Source: Alphaproteobacteria bacterium
GTDB lineage: Bacteria > Pseudomonadota > Alphaproteobacteria > Rs-D84
Assembly: GCA_017936185.1 (NCBI GenBank)
Contig: JAGBGA010000082.1
Coordinates: 1-11,624 of the forward strand
Direction: 5' to 3'
Length of the DNA stretch: 11,624 nt
Shown: piece by piece, positions 6,216 through 11,624 of the stretch
Layout of the letters: every line of letters starts with the position of its first letter
Position numbering within the stretch: the stretch's first letter is position 1
Position numbers and translations under genes: made by a program
Notes under the pieces: model-generated
The model's database searches: none
Told to the model about the DNA's origin: nothing
The model's input: the letters and a program-made list of their open reading frames with translations, nothing else

Positions 6216-7454
6216 ATGAATATTTTTATAATGATTTTGATTGCTTTGTTCATGGGTGGATATTACCTGATGGACAGCCCAAGCCAAAAAGTCGCCAAAC
6301 ACGATACAGAATATGCAATAACACAATCAGACCTTCGCGCAATCGCACAATGCACCGTCGCAACACATAATGCCCAGATTAACGGTACAGAATTCCAAGA
6401 TATATGCGTCGAACAAAATGGTATACGAAGTCAATTTATATGCCTTGACAAGGAACTGAGGCAAACAGAATGCGAAGTCGTCAGAAATAAAAAGCCAGCG
6501 TTCAGTTATATCGTCACTGCGACAAAAAAAATCGATGACGAAAATTACAATTCTTTGATGGAAATACTGGAAGAATATTATGCGGATTCTGGGACGTTCG
6601 GACTGTTCCAAGAAAATGTTATTATGGCCGGCGGAACTGCAACAAAACGTATTGTGCCGGCGGAAATTATTCAACAAATGGAAATTTCAGATGGACAATT
6701 GGTGTACTTGACCCAATATGAAATACCAGATACCGGTAAAGAATACGAAATCGCAACAACACCCGATATAATATGCCCGGTGGGCATGGCCAAAGTTTAT
6801 CGCTTTGGACGGTGGCAATGCATTATGTACAACACCAAGACAGATTGTGGTGGCGATATGATTTGGGATTCGGCATTGTATGAATGCGTCCCAGATGAAT
6901 CACGAAAACCACTTTGTGCCGATAAACAGACCGCCGTTATCGTGGACAGCGTTTGGGAATGCATTGACCCATTCCCGGAAAAAACATGCCCCGATAAAAT
7001 GATTGCACGATTGAACTATAATACACTTGAATGGGAATGTGTTATTGACCCGACGATTGATAAAACAACCAAAAAGTGCGATAATGTAACCGGCGGGGCG
7101 GCATATGGTGCACTTGGCGCAACGTTACGTGTGACACAAACATCGTGTACAGATTGCGAAAAAATGATAACAGACCCCGAAACATGCAAAACATACTGTG
7201 CGCCAGACCCGACAAAGTTAAACGATGCGCGATGCTATCCCGGGAATCCATCGGAATGCAGCGGGCCAACGCGGGCGTTCTATTTCGGGTTTCCAAATCG
7301 GGGATATATCGCCAATGTTGAAAGCGTCGCAAATGTCGCAGTGCCAATTGACGGCCAACATTCACAAAATCGAAAATTTAATTGCATGGATTGTGGAATG
7401 GGGGTTATTGACGACACACTTTCGCGTCCGCCATATGTTGCAATTTGTAAATAA
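6216..7454 (+). CDS. Cys-rich exported protein with repeated C-x(12-16)-C modules
   Basis: Not recognised. The 412-residue product starts with a short hydrophobic segment (IFIMILIALFMGGYYLM, residues 3-19) without a clear cleavage site, so it is probably a signal anchor. Residues 30-170 form a mixed domain with C46, C64, C76 and C86. From 187 come four modules that each open and close with Cys: C187-C202, C211-C224, C234-C249 and C258-C275. Each has an aromatic residue just before the closing Cys (RWQC, LYEC, VWEC, EWEC). The tail (288-411) adds ten more cysteines, including two CxDC pairs (C311/C314 and C390/C393). The total of 22 Cys suggests an extracytoplasmic, disulphide-rich protein. 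The N-terminus (hydrophobic helix, then a helix with ITQSDLRAIAQC) loosely recalls a minor pilin, but a prepilin cleavage motif is not evident. It is monocistronic, between a divergent promoter and a hairpin. Confidence 0.85.
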   Translation: MNIFIMILIALFMGGYYLMDSPSQKVAKHDTEYAITQSDLRAIAQCTVATHNAQINGTEFQDICVEQNGIRSQFICLDKELRQTECEVVRNKKPAFSYIVTATKKIDDENYNSLMEILEEYYADSGTFGLFQENVIMAGGTATKRIVPAEIIQQMEISDGQLVYLTQYEIPDTGKEYEIATTPDIICPVGMAKVYRFGRWQCIMYNTKTDCGGDMIWDSALYECVPDESRKPLCADKQTAVIVDSVWECIDPFPEKTCPDKMIARLNYNTLEWECVIDPTIDKTTKKCDNVTGGAAYGALGATLRVTQTSCTDCEKMITDPETCKTYCAPDPTKLNDARCYPGNPSECSGPTRAFYFGFPNRGYIANVESVANVAVPIDGQHSQNRKFNCMDCGMGVIDDTLSRPPYVAICK

Positions 7455-7482
7455 AAAAACCGGCAAAATGCCGGCTTTTTTT
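7453..7482. terminator. Bidirectional terminator between convergent units
   Basis: CCGGC (7460-7464) pairs with GCCGG (7470-7474) around an AAAAT loop. An A run lies on the left (7453-7459) and a T run on the right (7476-7482), so it works in both directions. An A-C mismatch separates the GC core from the A/T flanks. It serves the Cys-rich gene and the minus-strand coiled-coil pair that ends at 7493. Confidence 0.85.
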
Positions 7483-7492
7483 ACTTATTTGA

Positions 7493-7774
7493 TTATCGCC
7501 CGTTATCTTTGGGATTGTTTGCAACGACCACTGCACGAAGCGTTTCGATTTTTACATATAAACCGCGAATTTCTTGTTCAACATTGGTCAATTTATTTTC
7601 ATATTCTTCAATTAACTCTTCGGTTTCGCGGACTTCTTGGCGGTCATGGTAATTGTTTTGAAGGTGGATGCTTAAATGGGAAATCTGGGCACATAAAGAG
7701 TTGCGACGCGCCTTTAATTCATCCATTTGTTGAATCAATTTTTTTAATTCTGACATATTGTTTGTATTCAACAT
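7493..7774 (-). CDS. Small coiled-coil protein, second of a paralogous pair
   Basis: Not recognised. The 93-residue product is nearly all helix and coiled coil (ELKKLIQQMDELKARR, then VRETEELIEEYENKLTNVEQ, then IRGLYVKIETLRAVV), with one Cys and no signal or membrane segment. I chose ATG 7774 because it follows a strong AAAGGGGG ribosome binding site 5 nt upstream; the longer frame to 7804 would place the site inside the coding region. A hand alignment to the preceding gene's product runs without gaps over about 78 residues, with about 14 identities, including a shared Y-E-x-x-L-x-N segment (residues 57-63 here) and two matched histidines. The pair is therefore probably an old duplication. 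It ends just before a shared terminator. Confidence 0.7.
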   Translation of the reverse strand: MLNTNNMSELKKLIQQMDELKARRNSLCAQISHLSIHLQNNYHDRQEVRETEELIEEYENKLTNVEQEIRGLYVKIETLRAVVVANNPKDNGR

Positions 7775-7812
7775 AACCGCCCCCTTTCTTGGTATTTGTT
7801 GCACGATATGCG

Positions 7813-8082
7813 TTATTTCTGATTCTGGCCGTTAATACGAAGCAATTCGGCCGCCGCGTTTTTACCTGCGTTAATACGTCTGACCAAGTTCATTAATTGA
7901 TATTCATAGTCTGACAGTAACATGCGCGCTTCGAACGTGACATCAAAATTATGTCCCGACTTGGCAATATGTGTTTCGATACGACGTATACGTTCGTCAA
8001 GATAACCTTTTTGCTCTGCGGCGTGTTCACCATCACGCACCAAATCTTGCAAGTTTTTTATTTCCAATTCATTTTGAACCAT
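7813..8082 (-). CDS. Small coiled-coil protein, first of a paralogous pair
   Basis: Not recognised. The 89-residue product is helical and charged (LEIKNLQDLVRDGEHAAEQK, then YLDERIRRIETHIAKSGHNF, then EARMLLSDYEYQLMNLVRRI). There is no Cys, signal peptide or membrane helix. It aligns end to end with the next gene's product, most clearly at DYEYQLMNL versus EYENKLTNV. The ATG follows AAAGGAT, with 5-6 A before the start. It is first in a two-gene unit with 38 nt before the next ATG, under a near-consensus promoter whose spacer contains an inverted repeat. Short helical pairs such as this may form a heterodimer or a filament; I have no direct evidence for a function. Confidence 0.7.
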   Translation of the reverse strand: MVQNELEIKNLQDLVRDGEHAAEQKGYLDERIRRIETHIAKSGHNFDVTFEARMLLSDYEYQLMNLVRRINAGKNAAAELLRINGQNQK

Positions 8083-8114
8083 TTTTTATCCTTTTAATGA
8101 CTTATGATGCTATT

Positions 8115-8143
8115 AATATAATACACAAAATGTATTTTGTCAA
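8115..8143 (-). promoter_or_regulatory. Consensus promoter of the coiled-coil pair
   Basis: On the minus strand, TTGACA (8143-8138, perfect -35) and TATATT (8120-8115) are 17 bp apart. This is the best promoter in the window. The expected start near 8108 gives a leader of about 26 nt that includes the AAAGGAT ribosome binding site. Confidence 0.8.
8125..8140. promoter_or_regulatory. Inverted repeat inside the promoter spacer, operator-like
   Basis: ACAAAAT-GT-ATTTTGT is a perfect 7-bp inverted repeat with a 2-bp centre. It fills most of the spacer and overlaps three bases of the -35 box. A dimeric repressor bound here would block RNA polymerase. No regulator gene is visible nearby, and the site's AT content leaves some chance of coincidence. 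Confidence 0.5.
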
Positions 8144-8171
8144 TATTTTTATGATGTTATTTTATGCGGTA

Positions 8172-9425
8172 TTATTTTTTCCGCTTATACGCCAAGACGT
8201 ATGGCACAAACTTTTCCGCATGCGCGTCCCCCAGCCATGTGCGCGGAATCAAAATACTGTTTCCCATACCGGCGGCCATTTTTTCAACCGCTTCGCCATT
8301 TTTGGCATTAATTAACTTTTCCAGTTTTACCGTCACTGTTTCCATTGTGCCCGGCAAGATAAACGTAATACAATCCCCAACCCGCGTTTCATTGCGCAGT
8401 TCAAATGTGATATTTTCGTCATCGGCCGATGTAATTACACCTGCGGCATGATAATCCGACATGCTGCGCGTTGTGTCAAAATTATGCGCATCGGGGGTCA
8501 CCGGCCCATCAAAGAACGCCGTTGTATATCCACGCGTTTCAAGACGATTTAAATTTTCCATATATGGCGCAGGGTCAAATGCATCTGGGTTCTTGGCATA
8601 TGCGTCCAACGCGCATCGGTACGCATGAACAACCGACCCAACATAATATTCAGAACGATTGCGACCTTCGATTTTCAAGCTGTCCGGGTTGGATTCAATT
8701 ACTTCGCCCAAACGTGGCATTAAACACAAGTCTTTGGAATTCATAATATATGCGCCACGTTCGTCTTCTTCAATCGGCATTTCAACGCCACTGTCACGTT
8801 CGCGCAATATGACATCGTATTTCCACCGGCAAAGTTGCGCACACGCACCACGATTGGCCGGACGACCGGTGATAAAGTTCGACAACAAACAACGCCCCGA
8901 ATACGACATGCACATCGCACCATGAACAAAGATTTCAAGCCCGATGTCTGGACATTCTTCGCGGATATTTTTAAATTCCTTGTGCGATACTTCACGTGCC
9001 AAAACGCATAACTTTGCGCCGGCATTTTGCCAGAATTTAACCGTTTTCGCCGAACAGATGTTTGCCTGGGTCGAAATGTGAATTGGAATATCGGGATGAT
9101 TTTCGCGCACATACATCACAATACCCGGGTCAGACACAATCAACGCATCGGGACAAAGGTAATTAATCACTTCGGAAACGCGCGGCATATGCACATATTC
9201 ATGATCGTGCGCAAATAAATTAAACGCAAGATAGACCTTTTTGCCGGCAGCATGGGCCAAATCGATACCCGTCTTTACACCTTCGACATCAATCTTGGCG
9301 CGCGCGCGCATAGAAAAACCGGGCAATCCCGCATAAATAGCATCGGCACCATACAAAATGGCGGTTTTAAAGGCGTCCAACGTACCCGCCGGCGCCAATA
9401 ATTCTGGTAATTTAATCTTAGTCAT
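8172..9425 (-). CDS. trhP: U32-family protein, likely tRNA hydroxylation protein TrhP
   Basis: U32-family proteins are named as peptidases but several are Fe-S proteins that hydroxylate tRNA, rRNA or ubiquinone precursors. This 417-residue product carries the U32 signature E-x-F-x2-G-A-M-C-x4-G-x-C-x-L-S at residues 164-182, an ISTQAN segment (117-122), RGACAQLCRW (193-201) and YIMNSKDLC (226-234). The candidate Fe-S ligands are among C172, C179, C195, C199 and C234. Length and motif order fit TrhP/YegQ (about 450 residues in E. coli), which makes 5-hydroxyuridine at tRNA position 34, better than the shorter UbiU or UbiV. ATG 9425 is preferred to TTG 9443; it lacks a Shine-Dalgarno and may be leaderless. 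The C-terminal beta domain (about 330-417) is present. The exact subfamily is less certain than the family. Confidence 0.85.
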   Translation of the reverse strand: MTKIKLPELLAPAGTLDAFKTAILYGADAIYAGLPGFSMRARAKIDVEGVKTGIDLAHAAGKKVYLAFNLFAHDHEYVHMPRVSEVINYLCPDALIVSDPGIVMYVRENHPDIPIHISTQANICSAKTVKFWQNAGAKLCVLAREVSHKEFKNIREECPDIGLEIFVHGAMCMSYSGRCLLSNFITGRPANRGACAQLCRWKYDVILRERDSGVEMPIEEDERGAYIMNSKDLCLMPRLGEVIESNPDSLKIEGRNRSEYYVGSVVHAYRCALDAYAKNPDAFDPAPYMENLNRLETRGYTTAFFDGPVTPDAHNFDTTRSMSDYHAAGVITSADDENITFELRNETRVGDCITFILPGTMETVTVKLEKLINAKNGEAVEKMAAGMGNSILIPRTWLGDAHAEKFVPYVLAYKRKK

Positions 9426-9431
9426 GTCTAT

Positions 9432-9459
9432 ATTGTGCCCCAAATAAAATCAAAGGCAA
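9432..9459 (-). promoter_or_regulatory. Possible leaderless promoter of the U32-family gene
   Basis: On the minus strand, TTGCCT (9459-9454) and CACAAT (9437-9432) are 16 bp apart. The -10 box matches at four of six bases and ends 6 nt before ATG 9425, the same geometry as the zapA-unit promoter. A TATAGA closer to the ATG is too near to act as its -10. Confidence 0.35.
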
Positions 9460-9478
9460 GGGATTTTGTCGTAAAAAC

Positions 9479-9506
9479 TTGAAAATCTGCGATTTTGTGC
9501 TAAGTT
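9479..9506 (+). promoter_or_regulatory. Promoter of the three-gene Cys-motif cluster
   Basis: TTGAAA (9479-9484) and TAAGTT (9501-9506) are 16 bp apart. A TGC just before the -10 box gives it an extended form. The predicted start near 9513 leaves about 27 nt before ATG 9540, with AAAGGAT as the ribosome binding site. Confidence 0.5.
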
Positions 9507-9537
9507 CACAGCAGAATCAAAATATAAAGGATAATAA

Positions 9538-9554
9538 AAATGTCATTTACACAG
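9538..9554 (+). repeat. Start-codon direct repeat, copy 1
   Basis: AAATGTCATTTACACAG covers the first five codons (MSFTQ) of the first Cys-motif gene and recurs exactly at the start of the third gene (10726-10742). It points to duplication or local gene conversion. Confidence 0.8.
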
Positions 9555-9884
9555 GAAAACAAAACGAATATCCGCATTTGCAATGGGTGCGAAAAGCGGT
9601 GCAAGTTAGGATATTACGAAGAAACAGAACAAGAAGCAAAAGCCAGAACAACAAGTGCAAGAATATTAGCACCAACTCTGCCGGTTAAAAGATTTGTCTG
9701 GCCTACTATTGACGGCAAGCAAATAATCAGTTTTTTTGATAAATACGGCGAAGCACAACAATGCACTTTTGAATCAGAGTTTTTACACCTGCCTTACCCA
9801 CATAAAGTAAGAGAGTACAAACGAAAGATTTTAGAAAAAGCATACGAAATTGCCAAACTGTGCGACCATTATAAAACACGATAA
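9540..9884 (+). CDS. Cys-motif family protein 1, minimal form
   Basis: Not recognised. The 114-residue product carries ICNGCEKRCKLGYY, that is C14-x2-C17-x3-C21-x-L-G, then VWPTIDGKQII (residues 53-63) and a C-terminal helix ending AYEIAKLCDHYKTR with C108. The two downstream genes share the C-x-G-C-x3-C-x-L-G motif, a PTI(D/N) segment and an (E/D)(I/V)AKxC...R end, so this is probably the minimal unit of a family. Four conserved Cys (C14, C17, C21, C108) suggest a zinc or iron-sulphur site. There is no signal peptide or membrane segment, so it is likely cytoplasmic. The ATG follows AAAGGAT. The next gene's ribosome binding site overlaps this stop codon, so translation may be coupled. Confidence 0.8.
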   Translation: MSFTQENKTNIRICNGCEKRCKLGYYEETEQEAKARTTSARILAPTLPVKRFVWPTIDGKQIISFFDKYGEAQQCTFESEFLHLPYPHKVREYKRKILEKAYEIAKLCDHYKTR

Positions 9885-9895
9885 AGGAAACCAAA

Positions 9896-10714
9896 GTGAA
9901 ATTCTTTCAAACATTGCGGTACAAGTTATTTGGGGGTGCGAACAAAAAAACACCTGTGATATTACCGCCACAAAAACCACGTGAGCTAAACCCATGGGAA
10001 AAGGTTGCGCCATCGGATTCTGGGCAATTATCACCAGAGGCAATGCGTGAAACTTATGCGGATTATTTCCTGTACACGATGCATGAACTGCTGGGGTTTT
10101 ATAACAGAATTGGTCTTGCACATTTTACAGATAAAATTACACCAGACACAATTGTTAAAATTCCAGGACCATGGTATCATTATTATTATGATAAAATTGT
10201 GTACAAAAACGGTTCAATATATATGGTCGGGGATTGGGAAGTTCATATTTCAACATTTGCCCCAGAACAAGATAAAATCGTTCGGACAGCACTGTTGAAC
10301 TTTGTTCGCCAATATAACCCAGGCCAAAAATATGACCGAACCTATGACATTGATTCCTATTATGGCTGTTTGAATCATGTCTTGGGCCGCGATGACAAAG
10401 ATGCACAAAAGACGGTCGATCTTTTTATGAGGTATATGAACGCCTGGCGCAAACAAACACCGTTGTCTAAACTCGAATTATGCGATGGGTGCAACAGGCG
10501 ATGTTATTTGGGACAAAATAAATATATACGAAATATGGTGCACGAAGACTTTATCCGCAGTGAAACCATACCAACAATAAACTACTATCCGGCGGACAAA
10601 TTTTATGACCAGACGGGCGCCTTGGTATCGGCAGACAAAGGTGTATGGCCAACACAATATTTAACGGCACGTGAAATTGCCAAACGGTGCCCGTCTTATG
10701 AAAAACAGCGATAG
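9896..10714 (+). CDS. Cys-motif family protein 2, with long N-terminal extension
   Basis: Not recognised. The 272-residue product starts at GTG, 5 nt after AAAGGAAA, which overlaps the previous stop codon. Residues 1-190 are an extension with no clear relative: a basic start (KFFQTLRYKLFGG), a proline-rich linker, then an aromatic-rich mixed domain (GPWYHYYYDKIVYKNGSIYM). The shared module follows: LCDGCNRRCYLG (C196, C199, C203), a PTINYYPADKF segment (226-236), and a C-terminus AREIAKRCPSYEKQR with C265. The distance from the third to the fourth Cys is 62, close to the 65 of gene 3. No signal peptide is obvious. The extension could bring a specific partner or substrate to a shared metal-binding head; that is inference. 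Confidence 0.75.
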   Translation: MKFFQTLRYKLFGGANKKTPVILPPQKPRELNPWEKVAPSDSGQLSPEAMRETYADYFLYTMHELLGFYNRIGLAHFTDKITPDTIVKIPGPWYHYYYDKIVYKNGSIYMVGDWEVHISTFAPEQDKIVRTALLNFVRQYNPGQKYDRTYDIDSYYGCLNHVLGRDDKDAQKTVDLFMRYMNAWRKQTPLSKLELCDGCNRRCYLGQNKYIRNMVHEDFIRSETIPTINYYPADKFYDQTGALVSADKGVWPTQYLTAREIAKRCPSYEKQR

Positions 10715-10725
10715 AAAGGAACCAC

Positions 10726-10742
10726 AAATGTCATTTACACAG
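10726..10742 (+). repeat. Start-codon direct repeat, copy 2
   Basis: Exact copy of the 17-nt sequence at 9538-9554, covering the first five codons of the third Cys-motif gene. After it the two genes diverge at once. Confidence 0.8.
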
Positions 10743-11447
10743 ATGCCTGCAGAACAACCGCCTATAAAAATGTCAGTCGGGGATATGTATTCTATTGCGG
10801 AATCCATGCTAAGCAACAGTGAATGTCCTGTTTTTATAGAAAACATGGGAACAGAAAACAAGACAAAATGGCAAATAATCATTGCCTATGTGACCGAGGT
10901 GGGACGTTGTGGCAAGGCAAGAATGACCATTGAAGCCCAACACAACCCGTCCGGCAAGGGAAAAATTGACCTGTTTCATAATGACAAACATATAGCAACC
11001 GCAACAACCAGACTAAATGTCGGACATGCGATTTGTCCGTCAAAGCGCAGTCCTGCGGACGTGTTTGCGTCTCTGTTATCTTCTAACTTTTTTATGCTGA
11101 TTGACAAGATACAATTACGACTGAACAAGAAACTGGAATTGCGTAATAATACAAATTATCTTATAGACACGTTTGAAAGTTATACAGACAAGCACAAGGG
11201 TAATCGTTGTTATGGATGCCCCAAGAATTGCAAGCTGGGATTTGTGTACAGTGGGGATTATATCTATCCGACAATTGATGCTAAACAAATAACAGAGTTC
11301 AAAGGTGCAAGTGGCAACATGGTGAAAACTGGCCGTCATAAATCATTTCGGTTTCACAAAGATGGCACAGAATGGTTTACAGACGAACGGCTGATAGACA
11401 AGGCACGTGATGTCGCAAAAAACTGCTATTACTATAAACAACGATAG
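10728..11447 (+). CDS. Cys-motif family protein 3, with different N-terminal extension
   Basis: Not recognised. The 239-residue product starts MSFTQ, identical to gene 1 in protein and DNA. I chose ATG 10728 because it follows AAAGGA by 7 nt; the upstream in-frame GTG at 10671 would run back into the previous gene. Residues 15-155 form an extension unlike that of gene 2 by eye, with predicted strands (WQIIIAYVTEV, GKIDLFHNDKHIATATTRLNV) and helices (ADVFASLLSSNFFMLIDKIQ). The shared module is RCYGCPKNCKLGFV (C161, C164, C168), YPTIDAKQITEF (180-191) and ARDVAKNCYYYKQR with C233. YPTIDAKQI closely matches gene 1's WPTIDGKQI, so genes 1 and 3 seem closest. It is the last gene of the unit and ends at a hairpin. 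Confidence 0.78.
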   Translation: MSFTQMPAEQPPIKMSVGDMYSIAESMLSNSECPVFIENMGTENKTKWQIIIAYVTEVGRCGKARMTIEAQHNPSGKGKIDLFHNDKHIATATTRLNVGHAICPSKRSPADVFASLLSSNFFMLIDKIQLRLNKKLELRNNTNYLIDTFESYTDKHKGNRCYGCPKNCKLGFVYSGDYIYPTIDAKQITEFKGASGNMVKTGRHKSFRFHKDGTEWFTDERLIDKARDVAKNCYYYKQR

Positions 11448-11466
11448 AAACAACAAACGACCATAC

Positions 11467-11487
11467 CGCCCGATTGGGCGTTTTTTT
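11467..11487 (+). terminator. Rho-independent terminator of the Cys-motif cluster
   Basis: CGCCC (11467-11471) pairs with GGGCG (11476-11480) around a GATT loop, followed by seven T (11481-11487). It lies 20 nt after the third gene's stop codon. Confidence 0.85.
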
Positions 11488-11516
11488 ATTTTTGCATAAA
11501 TTTATGATTTTTTTGC

Positions 11517-11544
11517 TTGCGTTCATTTTCCATATATGTATAAT
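11517..11544 (+). promoter_or_regulatory. Promoter of tRNA-Thr
   Basis: TTGCGT (11517-11522) and a perfect -10 TATAAT (11539-11544) are 16 bp apart. The predicted start near 11551 is about 5 nt before the mature tRNA 5' end. Confidence 0.7.
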
Positions 11545-11555
11545 TGGGTGGCAAC

Positions 11556-11624
11556 GCCGGTTTAGCTCAGCTGGTAGAGCGGCTGATTTGTAATCAGTAG
11601 GTCGTTGGTTCAAGTCCGACAACC
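11556..11624 (+). tRNA. tRNA-Thr (anticodon UGU), 3' end cut by the window
   Basis: The sequence begins GCCGGTT (acceptor 5' strand), continues with the D-arm TAGCTCAGCTGGTAGAGC, an anticodon stem GCTGA/TCAGT enclosing the loop TTTGTAA, and the T-arm with GGTTCAAGTCC. The loop centre TGT reads ACA and other threonine codons. The acceptor 3' strand AACC is visible at 11621-11624, but the final GGC, discriminator and CCA site lie beyond the window. The 69 nt present fit a normal 76-nt tRNA. Confidence 0.95.

Noticed and set aside
7225..7776. Open plus-strand frame of 183 codons
   Set aside because: It runs through the end of the Cys-rich gene, a terminator and the antisense of a coiled-coil gene, so it would cross a strong stop signal.
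9427..9432. TATAGA as the -10 box of the U32-family gene
   Set aside because: It ends one base before the ATG, so transcription would begin inside the coding sequence.
9579..9605. Radical SAM reading of the Cys motif
   Set aside because: The spacing is C-x2-C-x3-C, the reverse of the C-x3-C-x2-C radical SAM motif, and the protein is too short for that barrel.
9540..11447. Toxin-antitoxin or phage cargo reading of the three-gene cluster
   Set aside because: There are no DNA-binding, nuclease or phage motifs, the genes are related to each other rather than complementary, and base composition matches the neighbours.
11377..11622. Open minus-strand frame overlapping the tRNA
   Set aside because: It covers the tRNA-Thr gene, its promoter and a terminator in antisense.

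Overview
The window reads as ordinary bacterial chromosome from a low-GC alphaproteobacterium, probably host-associated. That placement is an inference from protein style (a Cys-free L33, an alphaproteobacterial-looking ZapA beside a 70-residue coiled-coil protein, an LptE/HolA pair, a short class I MetAP) and AT-rich intergenic DNA. No phage, transposon or CRISPR structure is visible. The genes are dense, with short gaps, overlapping start/stop codons and hairpin terminators between convergent pairs.

Layout. (1) 27-1002, plus strand: ribosomal proteins L33, then L21-L27. L33 has its own terminator. L21-L27 has a good sigma70-type promoter behind an A/T-rich block and ends at a hairpin shared with the convergent cell-division genes. 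(2) 1027-1514, minus strand: a small coiled-coil protein and ZapA, overlapping by ATGA, apparently read from a leaderless promoter. (3) 1600-3125, plus strand: two unknown genes, an acidic, largely disordered 351-residue protein and a two-helix membrane protein. (4) 3148-6143, minus strand: the compact operon lptE-holA-map-radC (LPS export lipoprotein, polymerase III delta, methionine aminopeptidase, RadC-family JAMM protein). (5) 6216-7454, plus strand: a secreted or membrane-anchored protein with 22 cysteines and a repeated C-x(12-16)-C module, fired divergently from lptE. (6) 7493-8082, minus strand: two small coiled-coil proteins that look like distant paralogues, behind a consensus promoter whose spacer holds a perfect inverted repeat. 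(7) 8172-9425, minus strand: a U32-family protein, most like the tRNA U34 hydroxylation protein TrhP. (8) 9540-11447, plus strand: three tandem genes of unknown function sharing a C-x-G-C-x3-C-x-L-G motif and a matching C-terminus. (9) 11556-end: tRNA-Thr(UGU), cut by the window edge.

The strongest candidate for something undescribed is the three-gene Cys-motif cluster at 9540-11447: one minimal protein and two larger relatives with different N-terminal extensions, in one transcription unit. The 22-Cys secreted protein, the coiled-coil pair with its operator-like site, the acidic/membrane pair at 1600-3125, and two apparently leaderless genes are also worth checking. Everything was done by eye, so family calls for the unknowns are open.
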